From contig NZ_JARVRF010000063.1 of assembly GCF_030209835.1 (NCBI RefSeq), forward strand, positions 1-56,090: a stretch of 56,090 bases of DNA. The letters run 5' to 3'. Shown in pieces: positions 42,292 through 50,633 of the stretch (the stretch's first letter is position 1; each line of letters starts with the position of its first letter). Origin of the DNA: Arthrobacter sp. efr-133-R2A-120. Its GTDB lineage: Bacteria; Actinomycetota; Actinomycetes; Actinomycetales; Micrococcaceae. The translations under genes were made by a program, and so were the position numbers. The notes under the pieces are model-generated. The model was not told where the DNA came from. It did no database searches and saw only the letters and a program-made list of their open reading frames with translations.

Positions 42292-43542
42292 TCATCGGGG
42301 CAGCTGGGCCGCAATGTCTTTCATGACATCCGCTGCGCTCTGCTGTCCATTGATGGATTTGACGAGGTACTGGTTGAAAAGCTGGCCCAGTTGGTCGCTG
42401 TTGGTGTTGCTTGGCATCGGCACTGCCGTGGCCTCGGCGCTCTTAAGGGTCTCCGCGACTCCGGGAATGCCCGCGTTGTCAATCCACTTTGTCTGCTGGG
42501 CGGTGCGTGCGGCCAGTGCGCGCCCGGCTGCCGCCAGATTCCCCAGGACCTTGTCGCCGGTCATTTCCTTGAGGGCGGCAAAGGCCTTGTCCGGAGTAGC
42601 GCATTGCTTGGAGATGCCCCAGCCGGAGCCGGCGCTGAACGTCTTCCCGCCGCCAGGGCCGGCGGGAAGGGTGGTGACGCCGACTTTGAACTTCGCTTTG
42701 GCCTTGACGTCCAGCAGGGACCACGGACCGTCGATACTCATCGCGGTATTGCCGGCCATGTATTCATTGGCGCTGAATGCCGTGTCGCCGCCGGGCAGTT
42801 CGGGGGAGACCTTCTCCTTGCTTGTCAGGTCGGAAACCCACTGGAGTCCCTTGGCGAAGGTCGGATCGCTCGCGTCCATGGTGCCGTCTTCCTTCAAGAC
42901 GCGTCCGCCGTTGTAGGCGAGGACTTGCGATTCAACCAAGAGATCGGCCGTGTTCGGTGCGATCGCATGTTTGCCGTTGGCCGTCAGCTTCTTCGCGGCT
43001 GCCACGAACTCGTCGGCCGTCCAGCCCGCCTTCGGGACCGGCACGCCCGCGGCGTCGAACATGTCCTTGTTGTAGAACATCATCACCGGGCCCACGTCAT
43101 ACGGCAGGGCGTACAGATTGTTGTCGGCGCTGAGCCCCTTGATCATGGAGGAGTCGAAGGCGCTCAAATCCAGGTTGTTCTTTTTCACCAGGTCATCGAG
43201 CGGCAGCATGCCATCCTTGAGCTGCGCTGTCCGCAGGCTCTGGACCGCCACCAGGCACGGGGCTGTGTTCGAGCTGAGCTGGGTGCTCATCTTGGTGAAG
43301 TAGTCCTGGAAGGTAGAACCCTGCAGGGTGATCTTCACATCGCCCAACGTGTTGCTGACGTCATCGGCAACTTTCTCCCAGTTCTTCTGGTCTTCCGTGC
43401 CGCCGACCCACATGGCCCACGTCATGGCGGTCTTGCCGTCTGCGGTACTGCCGGACGAGCTGCCCCCGCAGCCTGTGAGTCCAATGAGGCTCAGTGCCAA
43501 GGCACCTGCCACCAACGCTTCTTTGCGCATATCTTTCACCAC
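42292..43542 (-). CDS. Sugar-binding lipoprotein of the fucoside importer
   Basis: The 416-residue extracellular solute-binding protein (family 1) has lipobox LTGC at about residue 25, then GGSSSGSTADGKTAMTWAMW; later NNLYALPYDVGPVMMFYNKDMFDAAGVPVPKAGWTADEF and PAGPGGGKTFSAGSGWGIS are typical. It captures the sugar and delivers it to the two permeases downstream. It is 45 bases past the fuconate dehydratase gene, so both may be in one long leftward transcript starting at about 44940. Confidence 0.93.
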   Translation of the reverse strand: MVKDMRKEALVAGALALSLIGLTGCGGSSSGSTADGKTAMTWAMWVGGTEDQKNWEKVADDVSNTLGDVKITLQGSTFQDYFTKMSTQLSSNTAPCLVAVQSLRTAQLKDGMLPLDDLVKKNNLDLSAFDSSMIKGLSADNNLYALPYDVGPVMMFYNKDMFDAAGVPVPKAGWTADEFVAAAKKLTANGKHAIAPNTADLLVESQVLAYNGGRVLKEDGTMDASDPTFAKGLQWVSDLTSKEKVSPELPGGDTAFSANEYMAGNTAMSIDGPWSLLDVKAKAKFKVGVTTLPAGPGGGKTFSAGSGWGISKQCATPDKAFAALKEMTGDKVLGNLAAAGRALAARTAQQTKWIDNAGIPGVAETLKSAEATAVPMPSNTNSDQLGQLFNQYLVKSINGQQSAADVMKDIAAQLPR

Positions 43543-43587
43543 GTGCTTTCAGTAGGGAACTGTGCTTTCGAGGAATTTCGATAAAGG

Positions 43588-44913
43588 TTATTGCTGGGGA
43601 GTCAAAGGAGGGGATCCCGCGGCCCACACAGGGCCATCGGGAAAGCCGTAGCCGGCCAACGTGCCGCCGACCATTTCACTGCCGGCACCGGGTGCCGACG
43701 GCGGCCAGTACGAGCCGTCGTGGACATCCACCGGAGTGACAAAGTGCTCGTGCAGATGGTCGACGAACTCAATCATCCGACCATTCTTGTCGGCGGATAC
43801 CGCCACGAAATCGAACATCGACAAGTGTTGGACGGCCTCGCAGAGGCCAACTCCACCTGCATGTGGGCAGACGCGGACGCCGAACTTCGCCGCGAGCAGG
43901 AGGATGGCGATGTTCTCGTTCACTCCCGCCACCCTCGCCGCATCCAGTTGCAAGACCTGCAGGGATCCGGCCTGCAGCATCTGCTTGAACATCACGCGAT
44001 TTTGGACATGCTCACCCGTGGCCACGGGGATCGGCGCCACGCCCCGGGCAATCGCGGCATGGCCGAGGACATCATCCGGACTGGTGGGTTCCTCAATCCA
44101 GGCAATGTCATAGGGAGCCAAATGCGCCATCCAGTCAATCGCTTCCTGGACGTCCCAGCGTTGGTTCGCATCCACGGCGATCTTGATGTCCGGCCCCACC
44201 GTATCGCGGGCCGTGCGGACGCGCCTGATGTCGTCGTCCAGCGAGGCCCCCACCTTGAGCTTGATCTGCCCGAAACCGTCCGCAACGGCTTCCTTGGCCA
44301 GACGCACGAGTTTGTCGTCGCTGTAACCCAACCAGCCCGGCGTCGTGGTGTATGCGGGGTATCCCTCCGCGAGAAGCGCTAACCTGCGGGCGGCGCGCCC
44401 CGGCTCCGCCGTCCGCAATATTCCCAGCGCCTCTTCGGGTGTGAGGGCATCGCTGAGGTACCGGAAGTCCACGAGTGCCACGATCTCCTCGGGGTTCATC
44501 CCGGAGAGCAGCTCCCAGAGAGGTAGCCCGGCCCGCTTGGCTTTGAGGTCCCAGAGGGCGTTCACGACGGCGCCGATCGCCATGTGCATCACGCCCTTTT
44601 CGGGGCCGAGCCAGCGGAGTTGGGAATCGTGGGCCAGGAGCTTCCAGGTGCCGCCCATGTCGCCGAGCAACTCCTCGACGTTGCGGCCCAGGATGTGGTG
44701 GCGGAGGGCCTCGATCGCCACGGCTTCCACCTCATTGCCGCGCCCGATGGTGAAGACGAAACCGTGGCCCTCGTGACCGTCAGCGGCATCGGTCTTGATC
44801 ACCAAATATGCCGCCGAATAGTCCGGATCCGGATTCATGGCATCCGATCCGTCCAGTTCCTGGGAGGTGGGAAAGCGGATATCGAAGGTATCCACTGCGG
44901 TGATGACGCTCAT
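43588..44913 (-). CDS. L-fuconate dehydratase (enolase superfamily)
   Basis: The 441-residue enzyme dehydrates L-fuconate to 2-keto-3-deoxy-L-fuconate. It has FGQIKLKVG (general base Lys), VDANQRWDV and IEEPTSPDD (metal Asp and Glu), TGEHVQNR (metal Glu), and CPHAGGVGLCE (His). Early FDIRFPTSQELDGSDAMNPDPDYSAAYL is characteristic of fuconate dehydratases rather than of other enolase relatives. It is divergent from the FAH/SDR genes across a candidate operator. Confidence 0.94.
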   Translation of the reverse strand: MSVITAVDTFDIRFPTSQELDGSDAMNPDPDYSAAYLVIKTDAADGHEGHGFVFTIGRGNEVEAVAIEALRHHILGRNVEELLGDMGGTWKLLAHDSQLRWLGPEKGVMHMAIGAVVNALWDLKAKRAGLPLWELLSGMNPEEIVALVDFRYLSDALTPEEALGILRTAEPGRAARRLALLAEGYPAYTTTPGWLGYSDDKLVRLAKEAVADGFGQIKLKVGASLDDDIRRVRTARDTVGPDIKIAVDANQRWDVQEAIDWMAHLAPYDIAWIEEPTSPDDVLGHAAIARGVAPIPVATGEHVQNRVMFKQMLQAGSLQVLQLDAARVAGVNENIAILLLAAKFGVRVCPHAGGVGLCEAVQHLSMFDFVAVSADKNGRMIEFVDHLHEHFVTPVDVHDGSYWPPSAPGAGSEMVGGTLAGYGFPDGPVWAAGSPPLTPQQ

Positions 44914-44958
44914 TGTGCTCCTTGCTTGGCAGCAGGTAGTTTGCTGGGAAGAGCGTAA

Positions 44959-45034
44959 ACATCCGATGTCTGCATTGTCAATGGGTCACATTTCCGTATT
45001 ATGGAGAGCAACAGCAGACTAGAGCTCGGATGTT
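44959..45034. promoter_or_regulatory. Candidate GntR operator in the divergent fucose promoter
   Basis: ACATCCGATGT (44959-44969) is an 11-bp palindrome with arms ACATC and GATGT. The related inverted sequence TCGGATGTT lies at 45026-45034, 58 bp away, just before the FAH-family gene ribosome site. A related sequence, ACATCGGATCA, is upstream of the GntR gene at 36193-36203. The shared motif suggests one regulator for the locus. Confidence 0.55.
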
Positions 45035-45057
45035 AGAGCCAGAGCACGGAGGAATGC

Positions 45058-45969
45058 ATGAACATGAAATTCGCCCGGCTGGGCGCTGCCGGAAATGAAA
45101 AGCCGGTTGTCATCGCCCAAGACGCCAACGGCACCGAAAAGTACTTCAGCCTTGACCCGCTGACGAAGGACATCAACGGAGAGTTCCTCGCCGCGGACGG
45201 CATCGCACGCACCCAAGAAGCCCTTGCAGCAGGCATTTTGCCCGAGATTCCAGCCGAGGGACTCCGGATCGGTTCACCCATCGCCCGGCCCGGAAACGTC
45301 GTCTGCATCGGCCTCAACTACACCGCGCACGCAGCCGAATCCGGAGCAACGCCCCCGGAATCACCCGTGGTGTTCCTGAAACCCAGCAACACGGTCAGTG
45401 GACCGTTCGACGCCGCGCCCATCCCGCCGTCGTCCGAAAAGTACGACTGGGAGGTGGAACTCGGAATCGTCATCGGCCGTGAAGCGTCATACCTTTCAGG
45501 CACCGACGAGGCCGCAGACTGCATCGCGGGCTACGTCGTCGCCAACGACCTCTCCGAACGCGACTACCAACTGCCCGGCGCCGCTGGCCAGTGGACCAAG
45601 GGCAAGTCCCTTCCGCAGTCCACTCCCCTGGGCCCGTGGCTGGTTCCAGCAGACCAGCTCGACGCCGGACACCTCGCGTTGCGCACCTGGGTCAACGGCG
45701 AGATCCGCCAGTCCTCGGACACCTCGGACATGATCTTCGACGCGCTTACCGTGGTCCACCACCTCAGCCAGTACATGGTCCTGGAGCCCGGCGACGTGAT
45801 CCTCACGGGCACTCCCGAAGGCGTGGCGCTCTCCGGCCGTTTCCCGTACATTCAGCCCGGCGACGTGGTGGAGCTTGAGGTAGAGGGGCTCGGCCGTCAG
45901 CGGCAGGAGTTCTACAGGGCCCGCTCTGGTTCGCTTGCAGCAGTAGGCACAGACAAGGCAACGCGGTGA
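45058..45969 (+). CDS. Fumarylacetoacetate-hydrolase-family enzyme (diketo-deoxyfuconate hydrolase-like)
   Basis: The 303-residue FAH-family protein has GLNYTAHAAE, DWEVELGIVIGREASYL (metal-binding Glu residues), GYVVANDLSERDYQ and DVILTGTPEGVAL. In non-phosphorylating fucose catabolism the last step is hydrolysis of 2,4-diketo-3-deoxy-L-fuconate to pyruvate and L-lactate by an FAH-type enzyme; this gene fits. GGAGG precedes ATG 45058. The SDR gene overlaps its stop (GTGA). Confidence 0.88.
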   Translation: MNMKFARLGAAGNEKPVVIAQDANGTEKYFSLDPLTKDINGEFLAADGIARTQEALAAGILPEIPAEGLRIGSPIARPGNVVCIGLNYTAHAAESGATPPESPVVFLKPSNTVSGPFDAAPIPPSSEKYDWEVELGIVIGREASYLSGTDEAADCIAGYVVANDLSERDYQLPGAAGQWTKGKSLPQSTPLGPWLVPADQLDAGHLALRTWVNGEIRQSSDTSDMIFDALTVVHHLSQYMVLEPGDVILTGTPEGVALSGRFPYIQPGDVVELEVEGLGRQRQEFYRARSGSLAAVGTDKATR

Positions 45970-46715
45970 GCACCGAGTTCGAGGGCCTCGTAGCGCTGGT
46001 CACCGGCGGGGCGTCGGGCATCGGCGCGGCTATCGCGGACCGGCTCGCCGCAGGCGGGGCGCAGGTCGCGGTGCTCGACCTCAACCCGTCCGGGACCCCG
46101 CACTTCGGCGTCGAATGCAACGTGGCCGACGACGCCTCGGTGCGTGCCGCCGTCGACACTGTCGCCCGGAAGTTCGGCCGCCTTGACGTGGTGGTCAACA
46201 ACGCGGGGATCGGCGCCCAAGGTGATATTTCGGCGAACGACGACGACGAATGGCACCGTGTGCTGGACATCAACGTGGTGGGCATCGCCCGCGTCAGCCG
46301 TGCGGCCCTCCCGTATTTGCGCGAATCGCCGGCGGCCGCGATCGTCAACACGTGTTCCATCGCCGCGACCGCCGGGCTACCGCAAAGGGCCTTGTATTCG
46401 GCGTCGAAGGGCGCCGTATTGTCCCTGACTCTGGCCATGGCGGCCGACCATGTTCGCGAAGGGATCCGCGTCAACTGCGTCAACCCGGGCACGGTGGACA
46501 CGCCGTGGGTGGGCAGGCTACTGGATTCCTCCGCCGACCCCGCCGCCGAACGCGCCGCGCTCAACGCCCGCCAGCCACACGGCCGCCTGGTGGAGGCCGC
46601 AGAGGTAGCGGGCGCCGTCGCCTACCTCGCGAGCCCGCTGTCCGGCTCGACGTCGGGCACGTCGCTGGCGATCGACGGCGGGATGCAGGGGCTGCGGTTG
46701 CGCCCGGTGGGGTAG
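45966..46715 (+). CDS. SDR dehydrogenase (2-keto-3-deoxy-L-fuconate dehydrogenase-like)
   Basis: The 249-residue classical SDR has VTGGASGIGAAIADRLA (NAD site), NNAGIG, the catalytic Ser in NTCSIAATAG, and YSASKG (Tyr-x-x-x-Lys), ending GTSLAIDGGMQGLR. In the fucose pathway it would oxidise 2-keto-3-deoxy-L-fuconate at C4 before the FAH-type hydrolase. It starts at GTG 45966, coupled to the previous gene. Confidence 0.88.
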   Translation: MSTEFEGLVALVTGGASGIGAAIADRLAAGGAQVAVLDLNPSGTPHFGVECNVADDASVRAAVDTVARKFGRLDVVVNNAGIGAQGDISANDDDEWHRVLDINVVGIARVSRAALPYLRESPAAAIVNTCSIAATAGLPQRALYSASKGAVLSLTLAMAADHVREGIRVNCVNPGTVDTPWVGRLLDSSADPAAERAALNARQPHGRLVEAAEVAGAVAYLASPLSGSTSGTSLAIDGGMQGLRLRPVG

Positions 46716-46809
46716 CCGCGTAACGCAACGCCCGCGCAACCCCTCTCCACGGCCGGTTCGCCTATGCTCAACACCAGGCAATCGATGGCGATCCACCAAG
46801 GAGCAGGGC

Positions 46810-48129
46810 ATGAGCAATTGGCGCATCAGGGACTTCCACTCGTCTGACATGGACGGCATCCTGCACCTTTGGGAGTCGCTCAAAGCGGACAATGTCGAGC
46901 CGGTCTATGCGCTCTCCGAGGTCCTCGCGTCGTGCGAGAAAGACCACGCCGTGGTGGCGGTGCAGGGCGAGCAGGTGGTGGGTGCCGCCGTCGGACGCGC
47001 GGCCCATGACCAAGGCTGGATCGTTTTCCTGGCCACTCTGCCAGAGTTCCGTGGCCGCGGGATCGGCACCTCGCTGCTGGCCGCCGTCGAGAACCGGATG
47101 ACTCCGCACGGCCTCAACAAGCTCTCGGCGCTCATGCCGGAGTCCGAGACCCGTGTCGAAGCGTTCCTGGGCCGCGGCTTCCTGCTCAAGCAGAACCTGC
47201 ACTACTTCGAGCGGACCATTCCGGTGCAGCGCCAGGAACTCGAGCCGTTGAGCCAGCTCGGCGGCCGCATTCTAGCCCGTGACCTGTGGGAAAACGTCGC
47301 CGGCATGCGCCGCGAAAAGGAACTGCTGGAACGACGCCTGGTCCTTCCCCTCGCTGAGGCCGATCTCGCCGATGAGTTCGGCGTGGTGCCGCCTCGCGCC
47401 GTCGTGCTCTTCGGCCCGCCTGGGACGGGCAAGACGACGTTCGCCAAGGCGATCGCGTCCCGGCTCGAGTGGCCGTTCGTGGAGGTCTTCCCCTCCCGCC
47501 TGGCCTCTGATCCCAAGGGCCTGGCCGGGGCGCTGCGCGAGACGTTCCTGGAAATCGCCGAACTCGAGCACGCGGTTGTGTTCATCGACGAGGTGGAGGA
47601 AATCGCGTCCCAGCGGTCGGGCGAGCCTCCGTCGCCTCTGCAGGGCGTCACCAACGAGCTCCTCAAGATCATCCCGGCTTTCCGCGAACAGCCGGGCCGC
47701 TTGCTGGTTTGCGCCACCAACTTCATCCGGGCCCTGGACACCGCCTTCCTGCGCCACGGCCGCTTCGACTACGTCATCCCCATCGGCCTGCCCGACGTCC
47801 ATGCCCGCGAGGCCATGTGGCAGCGCTTCATCCCGGCCAGCGTGGTGGACTCGGTCGACGTGGCGCTGTTGGTTTCCCGGACGGAGGGCTTCTCCCCCGC
47901 GGACATTGAGTACGCGGCACGCAGCGCCTCACAGCGTGCTTTGGAAAAAGCCGTCTACACGTCCGGCGCTCCCGACGCCTCCGCCGGGGGCGCCGCACCG
48001 GCGTCGAATGCCCGCAAGGGACCGGTCACGCAGGACTACCTCGACGCCATCGCCGATACCCGCACTACCGTCAGCGACGAAGTCCACCAGGACTTCCTCG
48101 AAGACATCGACGTACTAGGCCGCGTTTAG
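46810..48129 (+). CDS. GNAT acetyltransferase fused to an AAA+ ATPase
   Basis: This is a 439-residue two-domain protein. Residues 1-135 are a GNAT fold: FLATLPEFRGRGIGTSLLAAVENRM holds the acetyl-CoA loop RGRGIGT. Residues about 160-400 are one AAA+ module: VLFGPPGTGKTTFAKAIAS (Walker A, about residue 202), VVFIDEVEEI (Walker B), CATNFIRALDTAFLRHGRFDYVIPIGLPD (sensor 1 and Arg finger region) and a GFSPADIEYAARSA sensor 2 helix. The AAA+ part resembles the FtsH/proteasomal-ATPase/spastin group. Acetylated substrate and remodelling target are unknown. A 63-bp palindromic repeat follows its stop. Confidence 0.88.
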   Translation: MSNWRIRDFHSSDMDGILHLWESLKADNVEPVYALSEVLASCEKDHAVVAVQGEQVVGAAVGRAAHDQGWIVFLATLPEFRGRGIGTSLLAAVENRMTPHGLNKLSALMPESETRVEAFLGRGFLLKQNLHYFERTIPVQRQELEPLSQLGGRILARDLWENVAGMRREKELLERRLVLPLAEADLADEFGVVPPRAVVLFGPPGTGKTTFAKAIASRLEWPFVEVFPSRLASDPKGLAGALRETFLEIAELEHAVVFIDEVEEIASQRSGEPPSPLQGVTNELLKIIPAFREQPGRLLVCATNFIRALDTAFLRHGRFDYVIPIGLPDVHAREAMWQRFIPASVVDSVDVALLVSRTEGFSPADIEYAARSASQRALEKAVYTSGAPDASAGGAAPASNARKGPVTQDYLDAIADTRTTVSDEVHQDFLEDIDVLGRV

Positions 48130-48131
48130 AG

Positions 48132-48194
48132 CAACGCGGGGTCACTTACGGCCCATGTTCGGCCCCGGGATGGGCGCTAAGTGACCCCGCGTTG
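48132..48194. repeat. 63-bp palindromic intergenic repeat
   Basis: Arms of 25 bp (48132-48156 and 48170-48194), starting CAACGCGGGGTCACTTA, pair with one CG/GC double mismatch around a 13-nt loop. It is unrelated in sequence to the 66-bp family but similar in design. It lies 3 bases past the GNAT-AAA stop. Confidence 0.9.
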
Positions 48195-48208
48195 GAAAAG
48201 GAGGAACC

Positions 48209-48868
48209 GTGAACCTGTTTCTGACAATCCTGAGCGGGGTCGCCTGGACGACGGTCTACATTTGCGCGATCCGGATCGGGTTTCGCGACAAGACATATGC
48301 CATCCCGGCGGCGGCGCTGGGCCTGAACTTCGCGTGGGAGGTCATCTACTCGGTACATTCGCTCAGCACGAGGCTCTCCGTGCAGGGCGTCATCAACATT
48401 GCCTGGGCGTTGGCCGACGTCGCGATTGTCTACACGTTCTTCGCGTTCGGCAGGCGGGAACTTCCCGGATTTGTCACGCGGCCCCTGTTCATCGGATGGG
48501 CGGTTCTGCTGGGCCTGGCCTCGTTCGCTGTGCAGTGGCTCTTCATCACCGAGTTCGATTGGGATCCCGCATCCCGGTACGCGGCTTTTCTGCAGAATCT
48601 CCTGATGTCCGGGCTATTCATTGCCATGTTCGCGGCCCGGCGGGGCTTGCGAGGCCAATCCATGGTGATCGCCGTGGCGAAATGGATCGGAACCCTTGCG
48701 CCCACCATCACCTTCGGGGTCCTCGAGAATTCACTGTTCATCCTGGGCATCGGCGTCCTCTGCAGCATTTTCGACCTGAGCTATATCGGGCTGCTGTTAT
48801 GGGCGAAGAGAAACCCGGGCGCCCTCTCGCGGGATCGGGACTCGGGGGGCCTACCGGCGGTACCCTGA
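48209..48868 (+). CDS. Pyr4-like transmembrane terpene-cyclase homologue
   Basis: The 219-residue protein has seven hydrophobic helices. The segments ALGLNFAWEVIYSVHS (N-x-x-W-E) and INIAWALADVAIVYTFFAFGRRELPG, plus the late ENSLFILGIGVLCSIFDLSYIGLLLW, resemble the Pyr4/PaxB family of membrane-bound terpene cyclases, whose conserved acidic residues protonate an epoxide or alkene. No prenyl transferase, P450 or polyprenyl synthase lies nearby, so the substrate is unknown and the role could differ. GGAGGAACC precedes GTG 48209. It is followed after 3 bases by ltrA, so the two are probably co-transcribed. Confidence 0.6.
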   Translation: MNLFLTILSGVAWTTVYICAIRIGFRDKTYAIPAAALGLNFAWEVIYSVHSLSTRLSVQGVINIAWALADVAIVYTFFAFGRRELPGFVTRPLFIGWAVLLGLASFAVQWLFITEFDWDPASRYAAFLQNLLMSGLFIAMFAARRGLRGQSMVIAVAKWIGTLAPTITFGVLENSLFILGIGVLCSIFDLSYIGLLLWAKRNPGALSRDRDSGGLPAVP

Positions 48869-48871
48869 ACC

Positions 48872-50119
48872 ATGTCCATGAATCCATTGCGCCATGCACT
48901 GTCGCGCATGGGCGGGCGCGATCCCTTGGAGCTGAATCGCACAGCCACGCCCTTGGAACTCTTCTTTGATTTGACGTTCGTTATCGCCTTTGGGGTTGCC
49001 GGCAGCCAGTTCGCGCATGAGCTGGCCGAGGCCCGTTTCGGCTCCGGGTTGATGGGCTTCACCTTCGCAATGTTCGCCGTCATGTGGGCCTGGATCAATT
49101 TCTCGTGGTTTGCCAGCGCCTACGACACTGACGACTGGGTGTTCCGCGTTGTCACCATGGTGCAGATGGTGGGTGTACTCATCCTTGCCATGGGCATCGA
49201 ACCGATGTTCCAATCCCTTGATGAGGGCCACCGCGTGGACAACTCCACCATGGTGCTGGGCTACATCATCATGCGGTTGGCGTTGGTGTTCCAGTGGCTG
49301 CGCGCCGCGAAGCAGGATCCGGAGCGCCGAAGTGCTTGCCTCACCTACGCGAAGTTCCTGGTGGTGGCGCAGATCGGCTGGGTGGTGGTGCTGATTGTCC
49401 ACGCCGACATCCTGACGAACTTCCTCATGGCCGCCCCGCTTTTCCTGCTGGAAATGGCGACGCCGACAATCGCCGAGCGCAAAGCCAAGACACCGTGGCA
49501 CGCACACCACATCGCGGAACGCTACGGACTTCTGGCCATCATCGCCCTGGGCGAGTGTTTGATTGGAGCCATTGAATCCCTTCGGGCGATCGTGGCCCTT
49601 CATGGCTGGTCCGTTGACGCCGCCCTCGTTGGCCTCGGCGGTACGGGGCTGGCCTTTGGAATGTGGTGGATCTACTTCATCCTTCCGTCCGGCCACGCCC
49701 TGCATCACCAGCGGCACCGGGCATTCGCCTTCGGATACGGCCACATGTTCATCTTCGGGTCGATCGCAGCCACCGGCGGCGGACTTCACGTCGCGGCCCT
49801 CTTCATCGATCATTCTGCCCACATCAGCGCCACCGTTGTAGTGGCCACCATCGCCGTACCCGTGGCTCTGTTCAAGGTAGCCCTGAGTTCGCTGTACGGC
49901 TACCTGTTGGGTTTCGACCGCGCGCTCCTCGGAGTCACGGCTCTCGTGGTCGTGTTGCTCTGCGGCAGTGTGGGCTTGGCCGCCCTGGACGTCTCTGTTC
50001 CTGTCTGCATGATGGTGATTGTGGCGGCGTTGGCTATCTCGATCGTGATCGACGAACGGCGCGGGACCGCACGCCGGGAAGCAGCCCTGGAAAGGCTGAG
50101 GGCACACCCGGCCACCTAG
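48872..50119 (+). CDS. Low temperature requirement protein A (LtrA family)
   Basis: The 415-residue membrane protein has about eleven helices, with the family pattern RTATPLELFFDLTFVIAFGVAGSQFAHELAE, WAWINFSWFASAYDTDDWVFRVVTMVQMVGVLILAMGI and HHIAERYGLLAIIALGECLIGAIESL. LtrA was found through cold-sensitive growth in Listeria; the biochemical activity is unknown. The final codons (GCC ACC TAG) are part of the 101-bp direct repeat beginning at 50111. Confidence 0.93.
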   Translation: MSMNPLRHALSRMGGRDPLELNRTATPLELFFDLTFVIAFGVAGSQFAHELAEARFGSGLMGFTFAMFAVMWAWINFSWFASAYDTDDWVFRVVTMVQMVGVLILAMGIEPMFQSLDEGHRVDNSTMVLGYIIMRLALVFQWLRAAKQDPERRSACLTYAKFLVVAQIGWVVVLIVHADILTNFLMAAPLFLLEMATPTIAERKAKTPWHAHHIAERYGLLAIIALGECLIGAIESLRAIVALHGWSVDAALVGLGGTGLAFGMWWIYFILPSGHALHHQRHRAFAFGYGHMFIFGSIAATGGGLHVAALFIDHSAHISATVVVATIAVPVALFKVALSSLYGYLLGFDRALLGVTALVVVLLCGSVGLAALDVSVPVCMMVIVAALAISIVIDERRGTARREAALERLRAHPAT

Positions 50120-50211
50120 GCGAATTCGTGGGTCTGGGCTCGGGACCGCTGTACCGGCGGCACGCAGCGAACGGCCCGCACCCACGATGTCGCGGCGGGC
50201 TCACCGGCACG
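50111..50211. repeat. About 100-bp direct repeat, left copy
   Basis: It begins GCCACCTAGGCGAATTCGTG, overlapping the ltrA stop, and ends GGGCTCACCGGCACG. It aligns with 51665-51762 along its full length with scattered differences. Internal TCGTGGGT and ACCCACGA can pair. The two copies bracket an AT-richer 1.45-kb segment. Confidence 0.85.
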
Positions 50212-50526
50212 GGATAAGAGTCATTGGCGCCCCGCAAGCGCACCTCATACAACAGTGTCAAGTGTTTTGCTCCTATTGAGTGATGGACGCGCCAAATTGA
50301 GTACTCGAAAGCTGTGAATTGAGTGGTAACCGTGATGAGGATTGAGTGTTTAGGCGCATATCCATGGCAACCAACAATTAGCAGGGTTCCGGTCTTATAA
50401 ATTCTAAGATAAAGTCCTCTGACCTGTTTATTAAAAGGTCTTGCTTAATTTGCCTTTCTTGCATAACTTGATCCTGACTTACTTGTTTCAACGCGCACCC
50501 ACCCGATATCACTCGCAGGAGGACAA
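50212..50526. other. AT-rich stretch without a supported gene
   Basis: About 315 bp with clearly lower GC than the rest of the window (for example TTAAAAGGTCTTGCTTAATTT). ATTGAGT occurs four times (50275-50356), an irregular short repeat. I see no gene with a ribosome site. It may be the promoter side of the small frame at 50527 or remnant foreign DNA. Confidence 0.4.
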
Positions 50527-50628
50527 GTGAATCTAGAGCCGAGAACCTTGAAGAGTGCAGTTCGCGCCGCCACAATGCCGAAGTCGTTGCCAGCGCGGCC
50601 AACGGCCGTGAACCAGACCGGAGATTGA
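50527..50628 (+). CDS. Possible 33-residue small protein
   Basis: GTG 50527 is preceded by a consensus AGGAGG five bases away, the strongest ribosome site in this stretch. The frame codes for 33 residues (MNLEPRTLKSAVRAATMPKS at the start if GTG is read as Met) and stops at TGA 50626-50628. I recognise no family. It may be a real small protein, a leader peptide or a chance site. Confidence 0.3.
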   Translation: MNLEPRTLKSAVRAATMPKSLPARPTAVNQTGD

Positions 50629-50633
50629 CGAGG

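Noticed and set aside
50378..50602. Leftward 74-codon frame in the AT-rich stretch
   Set aside because: No Shine-Dalgarno, no domain and mixed codon bias. It overlaps the better supported ribosome site and small frame at 50527.
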